Positions 9,928 to 18,869 of a stretch of DNA of 64,000 bases are shown piece after piece. The position numbers and the translations under genes were made by a program. Position 1 is the stretch's first letter. Each line of letters begins with the position of its first letter. The notes under the pieces were generated by a model. The model saw nothing but the letters and a program-made list of their open reading frames with translations. It did no database searches and was not told the origin of the DNA. Source of the stretch: CAVSRC01 sp963798195 (GTDB lineage Bacteria > Pseudomonadota > Alphaproteobacteria > Rhizobiales > Kaistiaceae); assembly GCA_963798195.1 (NCBI GenBank), contig CAWCSF010000010.1, forward strand, positions 1,958,241-2,022,240. The letters run 5' to 3'.

Positions 9928-9956
9928 TTGCCTTTTGTCCCCACCTCCCCTATAAG
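9928..9956 (+). promoter_or_regulatory. Candidate sigma70 promoter for rplY
   Basis: TTGCCT (9928-9933), 17 bases, then TATAAG (9951-9956). It stands about 64 bases before the rplY ATG in the 212-bp gap between the divergent ATPase and rplY. Both elements are one or two bases from consensus. The rest of this gap shows no further feature I can name. Confidence 0.5.
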
Positions 9957-10019
9957 CCCGCCTGCCGCGCCGACACCCCTGGAGGCACGCGGTTAATAGC
10001 CAAACTCAAGGAGTTTCCG

Positions 10020-10761
10020 ATGGGCGCTACCTACGAGCTCACGGCGACGGTTCGCGAGAAGGTGGGCAAGGGGGCCGCCCGCTCGGTTCGTCGTCAGGGC
10101 ATGATTCCCGCCGTAATCTACGGCGGCAACAAACCTCCGATCACCATCAGCCTGCCCGGCCGGGAGGTCTTCCTCAAGATCCACGGCGGCGGCTTCTATA
10201 CGACGCTGGCGACCATCGACGGTCGACGGCGAGAAGATTCAGACCATCCCCCGCGACTACCAGCTCGACCCGGTCAGCGACCGGCCGATGCATGTCGACT
10301 TCATGCGCGTGACGCCGGACTCGTTCATCACGATCGAAATCCCGGTGCACTTCCTCAACGAGAGCCAGGCGCCAGGCATCAAGCGCGGCGGCGTGCTGAA
10401 CGTCGTGCGTCACCGCTTCTCGGTGATCTGCCGCGCCGACAGCATTCCCGACCACGTCGACGCCGACCTCACCGGCCTCGACATCAACGACTCGCTGCAC
10501 ATCTCGGCACTAGCTCTGCCCGATGGCGTACGCCCGACGATCAAGCGCGACTTCACCATCGCGACGATCGCCGCGCCGGCCGCGATCAAGGAAGAGATGC
10601 GCACGGCCGCCGAAGCCGCGGCCAAAGCCGCCACCGACGCTGCCGCTGCCGAGGAAGCTGGAGCCGAGGGCGCCGCCCCGGCGGAAGGCGCCGCGGGAAC
10701 CGGCGCGAAGCCGGCGCCGGGCGCTGCTCCTGCGGCAAAGCCAGAGGCCGCCAAGAAGTAG
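10020..10761 (+). CDS. rplY: 50S ribosomal protein L25/general stress protein Ctc (frameshifted)
   Basis: L25 binds 5S rRNA in the large subunit; this is the long Ctc (TL5-like) form. The N-terminal L25 domain (YELTATVREKVGKGAARSVR, MIPAVIYGGNKPP) is followed by the beta domain (RPMHVDFMRVTPDSFITIEI, FLNESQAPGIKRGGVLNVVR) and a long Ala/Glu/Pro tail ending KPEAAKK. An extra G near 10221 (GACGGTCGACGG) shifts the frame before EKIQTIPRDYQLDPVSD. The length is 3n+1. GGAG precedes the ATG by eight bases. It is followed 33 bp later by pth, the usual neighbour. Confidence 0.93.
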
Positions 10762-10794
10762 GGCCGGCCGCATCGGGTCAACGGGAGAGCCGCA

Positions 10795-11512
10795 ATGCTC
10801 CTCATCGTCGGCCTCGGAAATCCGGGCGCACAATACGCGCGCCAGCGTCACAATGTCGGCTTCATGGCTGCCGACGTGATCCACACCCGCCACGGCTTCA
10901 CGCCGTGGCGGCGTCGTTTTCAGGGTGAGATCTCGGAGGGCACGCTCTCCGGCGAGAAGGTGCTGCTGCTCAAGCCGCAGACCTACATGAACGAGTCGGG
11001 CCGCGCCGTTCAGGCCGCCGCCGCTTTCTACAAGATCAAGCCGGAAGACATCGTCGTCATCCACGACGAGGTCGACCTGCCGCCGGGCAAGACACGCATC
11101 AAGATCGGCGGCGGCGCCGCCGGACATAACGGCCTTCGCTCCATCGACGGCGCCATCGGCGACGGCTATCGGCGCGTGCGCGTCGGCGTCGGCCATCCTG
11201 GCGTCAAGGAAGCCGTACCGCACTACGTGCTGCACGACTTCGCCAAGGCGGACACCGCGTGGCTGCTACCGCTGCTTGACGCCATCGCCGACAATGCCGC
11301 CCTGCTCGCCGAGGGCAAGGACCCGACCTTCGCCAACCGGCTGCACGCCGCCACCGGGCGAGGACAAGCCCGGGAAAAAGAGCAAGGTCGACAAGGGCTT
11401 GGCGGATACACCGGAATCAACCTCCGAGGCACCTCAAGCAAAGTCTGAAGACGCGAAGAAGCCCCACGAGGGGCCCTTTGCCCGCGGGCTCAAGAAGCTG
11501 TTCGGCGGATAA
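10795..11512 (+). CDS. pth: Peptidyl-tRNA hydrolase (frameshifted near the 3' end)
   Basis: Pth recycles peptidyl-tRNA released from stalled ribosomes. Active-site blocks are clear: IVGLGNPGAQYARQRHNVGF (Asn10 and catalytic His20 equivalents), KPQTYMNESGRAVQ, VVIHDEVDLPPGKTRIK and GGGAAGHNGLRSI. The body is in one frame, but an extra G at about 11357 (ACCGGGCGAGG) puts the tail in another: GEDKPGKKSKVDKG up to FARGLKKLFGG, an ending typical of rhizobial Pth. The uncorrected frame would stop at 11448. GGGAGAG lies five bases before the ATG. Convergent with the fasciclin gene across a strong hairpin. Confidence 0.93.
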
Positions 11513-11525
11513 GACGGCAAGAATC

Positions 11526-11564
11526 GAGAACGCTCCACGGGGGGAGACGCCGTGGAGCGTTCTC
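11526..11564. terminator. Bidirectional terminator-like hairpin between pth and the fasciclin gene
   Basis: The arms at 11526-11540 and 11550-11564 are a perfect 15-bp inverted repeat (GAGAACGCTCCACGG and its complement) around a 9-base loop. It sits 13 bases after the pth stop and 14 bases from the stop of the convergent gene. No clear T-run follows on either strand. Confidence 0.7.
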
Positions 11565-11578
11565 AAACAGTGCCGGCC

Positions 11579-12151
11579 CTACTTGGGCAGCAGCACCTTG
11601 TCGATGACGTGGATGACGCCGTTGGACTGATTGACGTCGGCGATCGTGATCTTCGCGGCGCCACCATTCTGGTCGATTACGTAGAAGGAACCGCCCTTCC
11701 GCTGGATGGTGATGGGCTTGCCCGCCACCGTGGACAGGTTGAGGCGCTTGCCGCCCATCGTCTTCGCCTTGATGTCGGCGGACGACAGGTTACCTGCCAC
11801 GACGTGGTAGGTCAGGATCGTGACCAGTTGATCCTTGTTCTCGGGCTTCAGCAGCGTGTCGACCGTACCGGCCGGCAGCGCATCGAAAGCCGCGTTGACT
11901 GGCGCGAAGACGGTGAACGGACCCGCGCTGGACAACGTGTCGACCAAGCCGGCGGCCTTCACCGCGGCGACGAGTGTGGTGTGATCCTTTGAATTGACGG
12001 CATTCTCGACAATGTTCTTCGACGGATACATCGGCGCACCGCCAACCATCACGGTGTCCTCGGCAGAGGCGGTGACCGGCACCGCAACGGCGGCAACACC
12101 ACCGGCGAGCACGGCAGCGAACGCGGCGCGAACAAAAGACCTGTAAGCCAT
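11579..12151 (-). CDS. Secreted fasciclin (FAS1) domain protein
   Basis: A 190-residue protein with a Sec signal peptide (basic MAYRSFVRA, hydrophobic AAVLAGGVAAVAVPVTA, cleavage likely at ASA-ED) and one FAS1 domain. Diagnostic parts are VNSKDHTTLVAAVKAAGLVD, GPFTVFAPVNAAFDALPAGT, ILTYHVVAGNLSSADI and ADVNQSNGVIHVIDKVLLP. FAS1 proteins act in adhesion or matrix contact and are secreted; the partner is unknown. AGGAGAGGG stands eight bases before the chosen ATG; the longer frame lacks a ribosome site. It follows the DUF1850/TRAP genes on the same strand with a 96-bp gap. Confidence 0.88.
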   Translation of the reverse strand: MAYRSFVRAAFAAVLAGGVAAVAVPVTASAEDTVMVGGAPMYPSKNIVENAVNSKDHTTLVAAVKAAGLVDTLSSAGPFTVFAPVNAAFDALPAGTVDTLLKPENKDQLVTILTYHVVAGNLSSADIKAKTMGGKRLNLSTVAGKPITIQRKGGSFYVIDQNGGAAKITIADVNQSNGVIHVIDKVLLPK

Positions 12152-12247
12152 CTGACTTTTCCCTCTCCTTTTGACGCCGGAATTCGGCGGCTGGGAGAGA
12201 TACGGAACCAATCGATCGAAGGTTTCACCGGCGCAGGAATAAAGCCG

Positions 12248-12604
12248 CTAGGGACACGGCTCCAGAACGATCGGATCGCCCCCCTGCCCGCCAAGGTCGC
12301 GGCAGCCTTCCTTGGTACAGAGGTGCCAGGCGCCGGCCGCCCCCGAATCGGCAAGGAGCAGCTTTGGCTGTGGCGGGAGATGCGGATGGTAGACCCAGCC
12401 GCTGCCGTCGAAGACGGAGCCATCCGGCGGATCCATGCCGGCGCCCGAGCCTTCGACACGCGCCTCGACCACGACCAGTCCAGCGGGCGTCACCCGCCAC
12501 TGCTCGCTCCAGGTGATTTTCTCGACGGAATGGGTCCACGAGAGGGAGAAGGCGGCAACCGCCAGCGTCGCGAGCTTGCCGCCGGCGAGGATGCAGAGGC
12601 TCAT
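12248..12604 (-). CDS. DUF1850 domain protein linked to TAXI-TRAP transporter
   Basis: A 118-residue protein beginning MSLCILAGGKLATLAVAAFS (signal or anchor helix) followed by SLSWTHSVEKITWSEQWRVT, VVVEARVEGSGAGMDPPDGS and a C-terminal pair of cysteines (LCTKEGC). DUF1850 proteins are usually encoded beside 12-TM fused TRAP permeases of the TAXI type; their role is not established. The ATG overlaps the permease stop (ATGA), so translational coupling is expected. This makes it the third gene of a receptor-permease-DUF1850 operon. Confidence 0.8.
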   Translation of the reverse strand: MSLCILAGGKLATLAVAAFSLSWTHSVEKITWSEQWRVTPAGLVVVEARVEGSGAGMDPPDGSVFDGSGWVYHPHLPPQPKLLLADSGAAGAWHLCTKEGCRDLGGQGGDPIVLEPCP

Positions 12605-14739
12605 GCCGGCGAGGCGGCAATCGCCCGGCGTGCCCGCCAGTAGTGCTGGACGAGGAAGAGAATCGCGAGCGCGAAGCCGATCTCGTCGGTGACCGGCAGC
12701 GCCGCCACCAGCGTGAAGGCGGCGATGGTGGCGAGACCCCGCTCCCACCACGCGAGGTCACGGCGGAGATGGCCGATGGCGGCGGCGCCCCACAGCATGA
12801 TGGCGAGACACGCCTTGATAAGGATGTAGGCCACGGCCGCCGGATAGCCGATCTCAGCGGCGAGCGGACCGCCGTCCTGGAGCATCAGCGCCGGCGTGTA
12901 GACCGCCATGAAAGGGATGACGAAGCCGGCGAGCGCAATGCGCACGGCCTCAAGGCCGATCTTCAATCCGCTCTCCTTGGCGATCGGCGCGGCGGCGAAA
13001 GCGGCAAGCGCCACCGGCGGCGTCAGGTCGGCGAGGATGCCGAAGTAGAAGACGAACATGTGCGTGACGATGAGCGGCACGCCGAGATGGAGCAGCGCGG
13101 GGCCGGCGAGCGACGATGTGATGATGTAGTTCGGGATGGTCGGGATGCCCATGCCGAGGATGAGGCAGGTGACCATGGTGAGCAGCAGCGACAGGAACAG
13201 GCTGGTGCCGCCGACCGAGACGATGAACTGGCCGAAGGTCGTGGCGAGACCGGTCAGCGTCATGGTGCCGATGATGATGCCGACGGTGGCGCAGGCGACG
13301 CCGACGGGGAGCGCGGTCTTGGCGCCCTCGGCGAGGCTGTCGCGGCAGAGCAGAAGGGTCTCGCGCCCGCCGGCCTTGAACAGGTTCCAGGCGATGAGCG
13401 CGGCGATGCCGAGGACCAGCGCCATGATGCCGAAACGCAGGAAAGACGCGGCAACCAGGCCGAGTCCGATCCAGAAAACGACGCGGATGACCATCGACGG
13501 CAGGCCGGCGACGATGGCCGTGCCGAGGATCAGCATGACGGTGAGCGCAAGGCCGATCGAGCCGGCGAAGAGGGGCGTATAGCCGCTGAACAGCAGGTAA
13601 ACCAGCACGGCAAGCGGCAGGATCAGGTACCAACGCCGCCGAACTGCATCGAGTGCCGACGGACACTCCTCCTTCGGCAGGCCGAGCAGGCCGCGCTTGC
13701 CGGCTTCCAGATGGACCATCCAGAAGGTCGAGCCGAAATAGAGCAGCGCCGGCACCACGGCAGCCTTGACCACGGTGGCATAGGAGACGTCGAGCGTCTC
13801 GGCCATGATGAAGGCGACTGCGCCCATGACCGGCGGCATGATCTGCCCGCCCATCGACGAGGTCGCCTCGACGCCGCCGGCGAAGGCGGCGCGGTAGCCG
13901 AAGCGCTTCATCAGCGGAATGGTGAACTGGCCGGTGGTCACCACGTTGGCGACGCCGGAGCCGGAGATCGTGCCCATCAGCCCGGACGAGATGACGGCGA
14001 CCTTGGCGGCGCCGCCGCGGGCATGGCCGACGAGGCCGAGGGCGACGTCGGTGAAGAACTGGATCATCCCGGCGCGCTCCATGAACGAGCCGAACAGGAT
14101 GAAGAGGAAGATGTAGGTCGAGGAGACGTAGACCGGGATGCCGTAAACGCCCTCGGTGCCGAAGGCCATATGGTCGATGACCTGCGAGAAATCGTAGCCG
14201 CGATGATTGAGCGGCGCCGGCAGGTACTGGCCGAAGAAGCAGTAGGCGAGGAACGTGCCGGAAATGATCGGCAGGGCCGGCCCCATGGCGCGGAGCGCCG
14301 CGAGCAGCACGACACCGAGCAGGATAACGCCGACGGTCAGGTCGGCAACGGTCGGATAGCCCGAACGGATGATGAGGTCGCGGTAGAAAAACCACTGGTA
14401 GAACGCCACACCAACGCCGAGCAGCGCCAGCACCCAGCCGAGGATGCGCACGATGCGCGGATCGTCCTTGGCTGCGCCGATGAGCGGGAAGACCAGCAGC
14501 GTCAGGAAGCCGACATGGATGGCGCGGACGATCTGGCTGGGCATTACCAGGAGACCCAGCGCCGTGGCGAGCTGGAAAGCCGAAAAGACGACCGCCAGCC
14601 AGAACAGCAGCCTCCCTTCCCTATCGGGCCGGAAGCTTTCAGCGAGCGGATCGTGGACCCCGAGTGCCGGCGCTTCCGCGAGCGGAAGATGATCGGGCGC
14701 GATGCCCGAATTGGAAGTGGCGTGTTCCGGGGACGTCAT
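12601..14739 (-). CDS. TRAP transporter fused permease (4TM/12TM, TAXI type)
   Basis: A 712-residue polytopic inner-membrane protein in which the small (DctQ-like) and large (DctM-like) TRAP subunits are fused. After a ~45-residue cytoplasmic start come four N-terminal helices, then a long DctM part with typical segments such as TSSMGGQIMPPVMGAVAFIM, GSGVANVVTTGQFTIPLMKR, VACATVGIIIGTMTLTGLAT, LILGMGIPTIPNYIITSSLA and FGILADLTPPVALAAFAAAP. These carriers use an ion gradient and a periplasmic receptor to import organic acids or amino acids. The matching TAXI receptor is encoded just upstream. No convincing ribosome site is seen before the ATG at 14739. Confidence 0.92.
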   Translation of the reverse strand: MTSPEHATSNSGIAPDHLPLAEAPALGVHDPLAESFRPDREGRLLFWLAVVFSAFQLATALGLLVMPSQIVRAIHVGFLTLLVFPLIGAAKDDPRIVRILGWVLALLGVGVAFYQWFFYRDLIIRSGYPTVADLTVGVILLGVVLLAALRAMGPALPIISGTFLAYCFFGQYLPAPLNHRGYDFSQVIDHMAFGTEGVYGIPVYVSSTYIFLFILFGSFMERAGMIQFFTDVALGLVGHARGGAAKVAVISSGLMGTISGSGVANVVTTGQFTIPLMKRFGYRAAFAGGVEATSSMGGQIMPPVMGAVAFIMAETLDVSYATVVKAAVVPALLYFGSTFWMVHLEAGKRGLLGLPKEECPSALDAVRRRWYLILPLAVLVYLLFSGYTPLFAGSIGLALTVMLILGTAIVAGLPSMVIRVVFWIGLGLVAASFLRFGIMALVLGIAALIAWNLFKAGGRETLLLCRDSLAEGAKTALPVGVACATVGIIIGTMTLTGLATTFGQFIVSVGGTSLFLSLLLTMVTCLILGMGIPTIPNYIITSSLAGPALLHLGVPLIVTHMFVFYFGILADLTPPVALAAFAAAPIAKESGLKIGLEAVRIALAGFVIPFMAVYTPALMLQDGGPLAAEIGYPAAVAYILIKACLAIMLWGAAAIGHLRRDLAWWERGLATIAAFTLVAALPVTDEIGFALAILFLVQHYWRARRAIAASPA

Positions 14740-14762
14740 CGGCAGTCTTGGCCCATGCGCAA

Positions 14763-14793
14763 CACGGCGCGACGCGTGAGGCGCCGCGCCGTG
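14763..14793 (-). terminator. Intercistronic hairpin between TAXI receptor and permease
   Basis: CACGGCGCG (14763-14771) pairs perfectly with CGCGCCGTG (14785-14793) around 13 bases. It lies 21 bases after the receptor stop and before the permease start. Such a hairpin can stabilise or partly terminate the message so that more receptor than permease is made; that role is inferred. Confidence 0.5.
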
Positions 14794-14814
14794 AGAAGCG
14801 TCAGGAGGCGATCG

Positions 14815-15774
14815 TTACATCGCGCCCTTTTCCTTGTAGTAGCGTTCGGCGCCCGGATGCAGCGGGATCGGCAGCCCCTTCGTGGCCGCCTCGATGCTGA
14901 TCGCCTTGGCGGCGGCGTGGGCAGCGACCATGTCGTCGAGGTGTTCGAAGAGGGCCTTGGTCATCTGGTAGACCGTCTCGTCGCTGAGGTCCGAGCGGGT
15001 CACGAGAATGTTCGTGATCGCTGCGGTCGGCACGTCCTCGGTCTGGCCCTCATAGGTGCCCGCCGGGATCATCTGCGAGGTGTACGGCGCGCCGATCTTC
15101 GCCACCACATCCGCCGGCACGGCAACGATCTGGATCGGGATCGACGAAGCGAGGTCGCGGATCGAGGCGACGCCGAGGCCGGCCGACTGGAGTGTGGCGT
15201 CGAGCTGGCGGTTCTTCATGAGTTCGACCAACTCGCCGAACGGAAGGTATTCGGCCCGGCTGAGATCGTCGTACTTCAGGCCGGCGGCCTCGAAGATGGC
15301 GCGCGCGTTGAGCTCGGTACCGGACTTCGGCGCACCGACCGAGAGGCTGTGCCCCTTGAGGTCGGCGAGCGTCTTGATGCCGGAATCCTTGGTGGCGACG
15401 ACCTGCACGTAATTCGAATAGATCGCGGCGACGGCGCGTAGCTTGTCGAGTTTGCCGGGGAAGCCGACGTCGGTGTTGCCTTCCCACGCGAGCTTGACGG
15501 AATCGCCCAGCGCGAAGGCGATCTCGCCCTTGCCCTGCTGGAGCAGGTTGAGGTTTTCCACCGATGCCTTGGTCGACTGCACCTGCGTTCGGGCACCGGC
15601 AATGTTGTTGCCGTAGATGGTCGAAAGAGCGACGCCGAGCGGGTAGTACACGCCGCTGGTGCCGCCGGTGAGCACATTGATGAACTCATCCGCACGGGCC
15701 GCGACATTGCCGGCCACAAGCAGCGAAAGGCCGACGGCGCCAGCCGCAACCAGGCGATTGCCAACAAAGGACAT
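14815..15774 (-). CDS. TAXI family TRAP transporter solute-binding receptor
   Basis: A 319-residue periplasmic protein with a Sec signal (MSFVGNRLVAAGAVGLSLLV to ARA-DE). The mature start FINVLTGGTSGVYYPLGVAL is the classic TAXI motif, followed by STIYGNNIAGARTQVQSTKA, VENLNLLQQGKGEIAFALGD, VVATKDSGIKTLADLKGHSL, SVGAPKSGTELNARAIFEAA and the tail LPIPLHPGAERYYKEKG. TAXI receptors bind small organic acids such as glutamate; the ligand is not predictable here. GGGAGGTG precedes the ATG by six bases. It heads the receptor-permease-DUF1850 operon. Confidence 0.93.
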   Translation of the reverse strand: MSFVGNRLVAAGAVGLSLLVAGNVAARADEFINVLTGGTSGVYYPLGVALSTIYGNNIAGARTQVQSTKASVENLNLLQQGKGEIAFALGDSVKLAWEGNTDVGFPGKLDKLRAVAAIYSNYVQVVATKDSGIKTLADLKGHSLSVGAPKSGTELNARAIFEAAGLKYDDLSRAEYLPFGELVELMKNRQLDATLQSAGLGVASIRDLASSIPIQIVAVPADVVAKIGAPYTSQMIPAGTYEGQTEDVPTAAITNILVTRSDLSDETVYQMTKALFEHLDDMVAAHAAAKAISIEAATKGLPIPLHPGAERYYKEKGAM

Positions 15775-15946
15775 TCTCAACACCTCCCTATGGAACACGG
15801 AGCCGGGGCCACTCCCCAAACTCGATGGGGTCCAAACTAGCACCGGAAAACGCGAAGACCACCCATGACTTGACGGATGCGCGCCGGACGGCCAGAAGGC
15901 ACCCGGCCGGCGGCTCAGCCGGGGACACTCACAGGTTTCAGCAAGC

Positions 15947-17044
15947 ATGGGTTTCAGATGCGGCATCGTCGGCCTGCCCAATGTCGGCAAGTCGACGCTT
16001 TTCAACGCGCTGACGCGGACCGCCGCCGCGCAGGCTGCGAACTATCCGTTCTGCACAATCGAGCCCAATACGGGCGAGGTGGCGGTTCCCGACCCGCGCC
16101 TGGACGCCATCGCCGCAATCGCAAAGCCGGCGCAGATCGTGCCCACCCGCATCAGCTTCGTCGATATCGCCGGGCTGGTGCGCGGCGCCTCCAAGGGAGA
16201 AGGCCTCGGAAACCAGTTCCTCGCCAATATCCGCGAGGTCGAGGCCATCGTCCACGTGCTGCGCTGCTTCGACGGCACCGACGTCACCCATGTTGAGGGC
16301 AAGGTCGATCCCGTCGCCGACGCCGAGACGGTGAACACGGAACTCATGCTCTCCGATCTCGCCAGCCTGGAGCGCCGGGTAAACCCGCTGCGCAAGAAGG
16401 CGCAATCCGGCGACAAGGAAGCCAAGGCGGAAGTGGCGCTGATGGACGCCGCGCTGACGCTGCTCAATGAGGGCAAGCCGGCGCGGCTGGTCGAGGTATC
16501 GAAGGAAGACGAGGATGCCTTCCGGGCGCTGAATTTGCTGACCGCCAAGCCGGTGCTCTACGTCGCCAACGTCGAAGAGACATCAGCGGCGACCGGCAAC
16601 GAGCATTCACGGCGGGTCGAAGCGATGGCGAGAGCCGAAGGCGCCGGCTGCGTGGTGATCTCCGCGGAGATCGAGGCGGAAGTCGCTCAGCTTCCCGACG
16701 CCGACGAGCATGAATTTCTGGAAACGCTGGGGCTGAAGGAGCCGGGCCTCGACCGGCTGATCCGCGCCGGCTACGCCCTGCTCGGCCTGATCACGTATTT
16801 CACCGCCGGTCCGAAAGAAGTGCGCGCGTGGACGATCCCCGCCGGCACCAAGGCGCCGCAGGCCGCCGCCGCGATCCATACCGATTTCGAGAAGGGCTTC
16901 ATCCGGGCCCAGACCATCGCCTATGACGATTTCGTCGGTCTCGGCGGCGAGCAGGCGGCCAAGGATGCCGGCAAGGCGCGCGACGAAGGCAAGGACTACG
17001 TCGTCAAGGACGGCGACCTGATGCTCTTCAAGTTCAACGTCTAG
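15947..17044 (+). CDS. ychF: Redox-regulated ATPase YchF (OLA1 family)
   Basis: An intact 365-residue OLA1/YchF P-loop protein. G1 is GLPNVGKST (residues 8-16), switch segments CTIEPNTGEVAVPDPRLDAI and SFVDIAGLVRGASKGEGLGN follow, and the G4 position reads NVEE rather than NKxD, as expected for the ATP-preferring family. The C-terminal TGS-like domain has LLGLITYFTAGPKEVRAWTI and KGFIRAQTIAYDDFV. It associates with ribosomes and stress control. ychF normally follows pth; here about 4.4 kb separates them. Confidence 0.96.
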   Translation: MGFRCGIVGLPNVGKSTLFNALTRTAAAQAANYPFCTIEPNTGEVAVPDPRLDAIAAIAKPAQIVPTRISFVDIAGLVRGASKGEGLGNQFLANIREVEAIVHVLRCFDGTDVTHVEGKVDPVADAETVNTELMLSDLASLERRVNPLRKKAQSGDKEAKAEVALMDAALTLLNEGKPARLVEVSKEDEDAFRALNLLTAKPVLYVANVEETSAATGNEHSRRVEAMARAEGAGCVVISAEIEAEVAQLPDADEHEFLETLGLKEPGLDRLIRAGYALLGLITYFTAGPKEVRAWTIPAGTKAPQAAAAIHTDFEKGFIRAQTIAYDDFVGLGGEQAAKDAGKARDEGKDYVVKDGDLMLFKFNV

Positions 17045-17045
17045 C

Positions 17046-18251
17046 TCAGGCGAACCCCCGCCGCTCGGCGAAGACCGGCGGGATGATCGCCAGGAAGCCG
17101 ACCAGCACGAAAAGCGTCAGGATCGCCGAGACGCTCCAGCCGGCATCGAGGAGCGCGCCGAAGGAGAACGGCGCCAGCGCCGACGCGATGACCATGTACA
17201 TGGTGATGGCGCTGCGGATGGTGCCGAGCACATGGGTGCCGAACATCTCGGCCCAGACCGCCGTCAGCGTCGTCTTGGACAGGCCGCTGCTGAAACCATG
17301 ACAGGCGAAGGCGACCGGCAACGCCCAAGGCTCCAACGACGCCGCCAGGATGCTCATGCCGGCGAGGAAAGGCAGCGCCTGAACCAGGAACATCTTGCGC
17401 GCCGACAGACGATCGATGATCTGGCCCGAGGCGAACAGGCCGGCGACATTGGCGATGGCGGCGGCCGGGAAGCTTGCTGCGACCAGCGCGAGAGGCCAGC
17501 CCCGGATCGTGGCGATGGTGGTGATGTGGAACATGATCGCCGTGCCGCAGAAGGGCAGTAGCGCCGCCGCAGGCAGGATCGCCCAGACGTAGCGCGAGCG
17601 GACCAGCACCGAGAGGCCGGCGCCGAGCTGGCTCCATGCGCTGGTGCCGATGACTGTGAGGCGCGGCGAGCGCGTGATGCCGTGCAGCAGCCACTGTGTC
17701 AGCGGCAGGAGCACGCCCAGGGCGATGACGCCGATGAGGGCATAGGTCGGCCGCCACCCGATGAGCGCGATGCCGGCGACGACCGTCGGCGGGAAGATGA
17801 TCTCGGCCATGGGGATGCCCAGAGCCGTGATGCCGAGCGCCCTGCCCCGCTCGCGGTCGAACGCGCGGGCCGTCGCTGTCGCCTCGACATGAACCATGAG
17901 GCTCTGGCCGAACAGGCGCAGAAAATAGAACGAAAGAAACAGGGTGACCGGGCCGACCGCGGAGGCGGTGACGAAACAGGCGATGGCCAGGCCAATGATG
18001 ACCGCCGCGCTGAAATAGATGAGCCGGATACGGTCGATCAGGTGGCCGACGAAGAGGAGCGTACAGGCCGAGGATAGCGTGCCGGCGAGATAAAGCGCAC
18101 CGACGCCGGACGGCGTGATGCCAAAGTCAGCCGAAAAGGCGGCGACGAAGAGACCGATGCAGAAGGTCTGGCCCGGGGTGGAATAAAAGGAGTGCAGCGC
18201 GCCAAAGGCGAGCGGCCGGATATTGCTCCGGACGAAGGCAAAATAGTTCAA
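17046..18251 (-). CDS. MFS transporter
   Basis: A 401-residue protein with about twelve hydrophobic helices and a major-facilitator loop 2-3 motif (LLFVGHLIDRIRLIYFSAAV). Other landmarks are FYSTPGQTFCIGLFVAAFSA in the first helices, FDRERGRALGITALGIPMAE in helix 4-5 and ASGQIIDRLSARKMFLVQAL, the repeat of the motif in the second half. Residues such as HSFYSTPGQT and HGFSSGL resemble a subgroup of MFS proteins found in alphaproteobacteria without assigned substrate. It is convergent with ychF, with one base between the stop codons. The direction and substrate cannot be inferred. Confidence 0.88.
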   Translation of the reverse strand: MNYFAFVRSNIRPLAFGALHSFYSTPGQTFCIGLFVAAFSADFGITPSGVGALYLAGTLSSACTLLFVGHLIDRIRLIYFSAAVIIGLAIACFVTASAVGPVTLFLSFYFLRLFGQSLMVHVEATATARAFDRERGRALGITALGIPMAEIIFPPTVVAGIALIGWRPTYALIGVIALGVLLPLTQWLLHGITRSPRLTVIGTSAWSQLGAGLSVLVRSRYVWAILPAAALLPFCGTAIMFHITTIATIRGWPLALVAASFPAAAIANVAGLFASGQIIDRLSARKMFLVQALPFLAGMSILAASLEPWALPVAFACHGFSSGLSKTTLTAVWAEMFGTHVLGTIRSAITMYMVIASALAPFSFGALLDAGWSVSAILTLFVLVGFLAIIPPVFAERRGFA

Positions 18252-18401
18252 TCGGGGGATCCGGCAGACGAGGTGAATGCGTGCCCGGAGCTATAGTCGG
18301 TTACGGTGTGCCTGTGAACCATGCGGCGCCGCAATTTGCCCCTTGGCGGTACGGCGGCTAAGCACCCCGGGATTGATCCCGTAAAGCCGGAAAGGAACCG
18401 C

Positions 18402-18830
18402 ATGTCGATCACGCTCGCCGAAGCCTCCTCCATCGTCGACGCCGCCCTGAAGAAGGGCCGCGAACTAAACCTGGCGCCACTGACCGTGGCGGTGACCGAC
18501 GCCGGCGGACACCTGACTGCCTTCAAGCGCGAAGACGGCTCGGGAATCCTCCGCTTCGACATCGCCTACGGGAAGGCCTGGGGGTCGCTCGGCATGGGCT
18601 TCGGTACCCGCGAACTGGCAAGCCGCGCCGCCACCAACCCGGCCTTCATCGCGGCACTGGTCGGCGCGAGCGACGGGCGCATCGTGCCCTCGCCCGGCGG
18701 CGTACTGATCCTGAAGGATGGCAAGCTTATCGGCGCGGTCGGCATCTCCGGCGACACCGGTGACCGCGACGAGGAATGCGCGCTGGCGGGGATTGCGGCT
18801 GCGGGAATGACCGGCCAGCCGGGGACGTGA
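18402..18830 (+). CDS. GlcG/HbpS family heme-binding-like protein
   Basis: A 142-residue soluble protein of the GlcG/HbpS (DUF336) fold. Typical parts are MSITLAEASSIVDAALKKGR, PLTVAVTDAGGHLTAFKRED, FIAALVGASDGRIVPSPGGV and KDGKLIGAVGISGDTGDRDE. Relatives bind heme or cobamide derivatives, or are encoded with glycolate and diol catabolism genes; no such partner is adjacent here, so function stays open. The ATG at 18402 is chosen because AAAGGAA stands six bases upstream. It is convergent with the acid phosphatase gene across a strong hairpin. Confidence 0.85.
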   Translation: MSITLAEASSIVDAALKKGRELNLAPLTVAVTDAGGHLTAFKREDGSGILRFDIAYGKAWGSLGMGFGTRELASRAATNPAFIAALVGASDGRIVPSPGGVLILKDGKLIGAVGISGDTGDRDEECALAGIAAAGMTGQPGT

Positions 18831-18860
18831 GGCGCGCCGCGAAGTGCTCCGCGGCGCGCC
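18831..18860. terminator. Bidirectional terminator-like hairpin
   Basis: GGCGCGCCGCG (18831-18841) and CGCGGCGCGCC (18850-18860) form a perfect 11-bp stem with an 8-base loop. It begins directly after the GlcG-like stop and ends nine bases from the stop of the convergent acid phosphatase gene. Confidence 0.7.
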
Positions 18861-18869
18861 TGGGTCTCG

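Noticed and set aside
12643..15441. A 932-codon open frame on the plus strand
   Set aside because: Antisense to the TRAP permease and TAXI receptor, which carry clear motifs; the antisense product is a low-complexity charged sequence.
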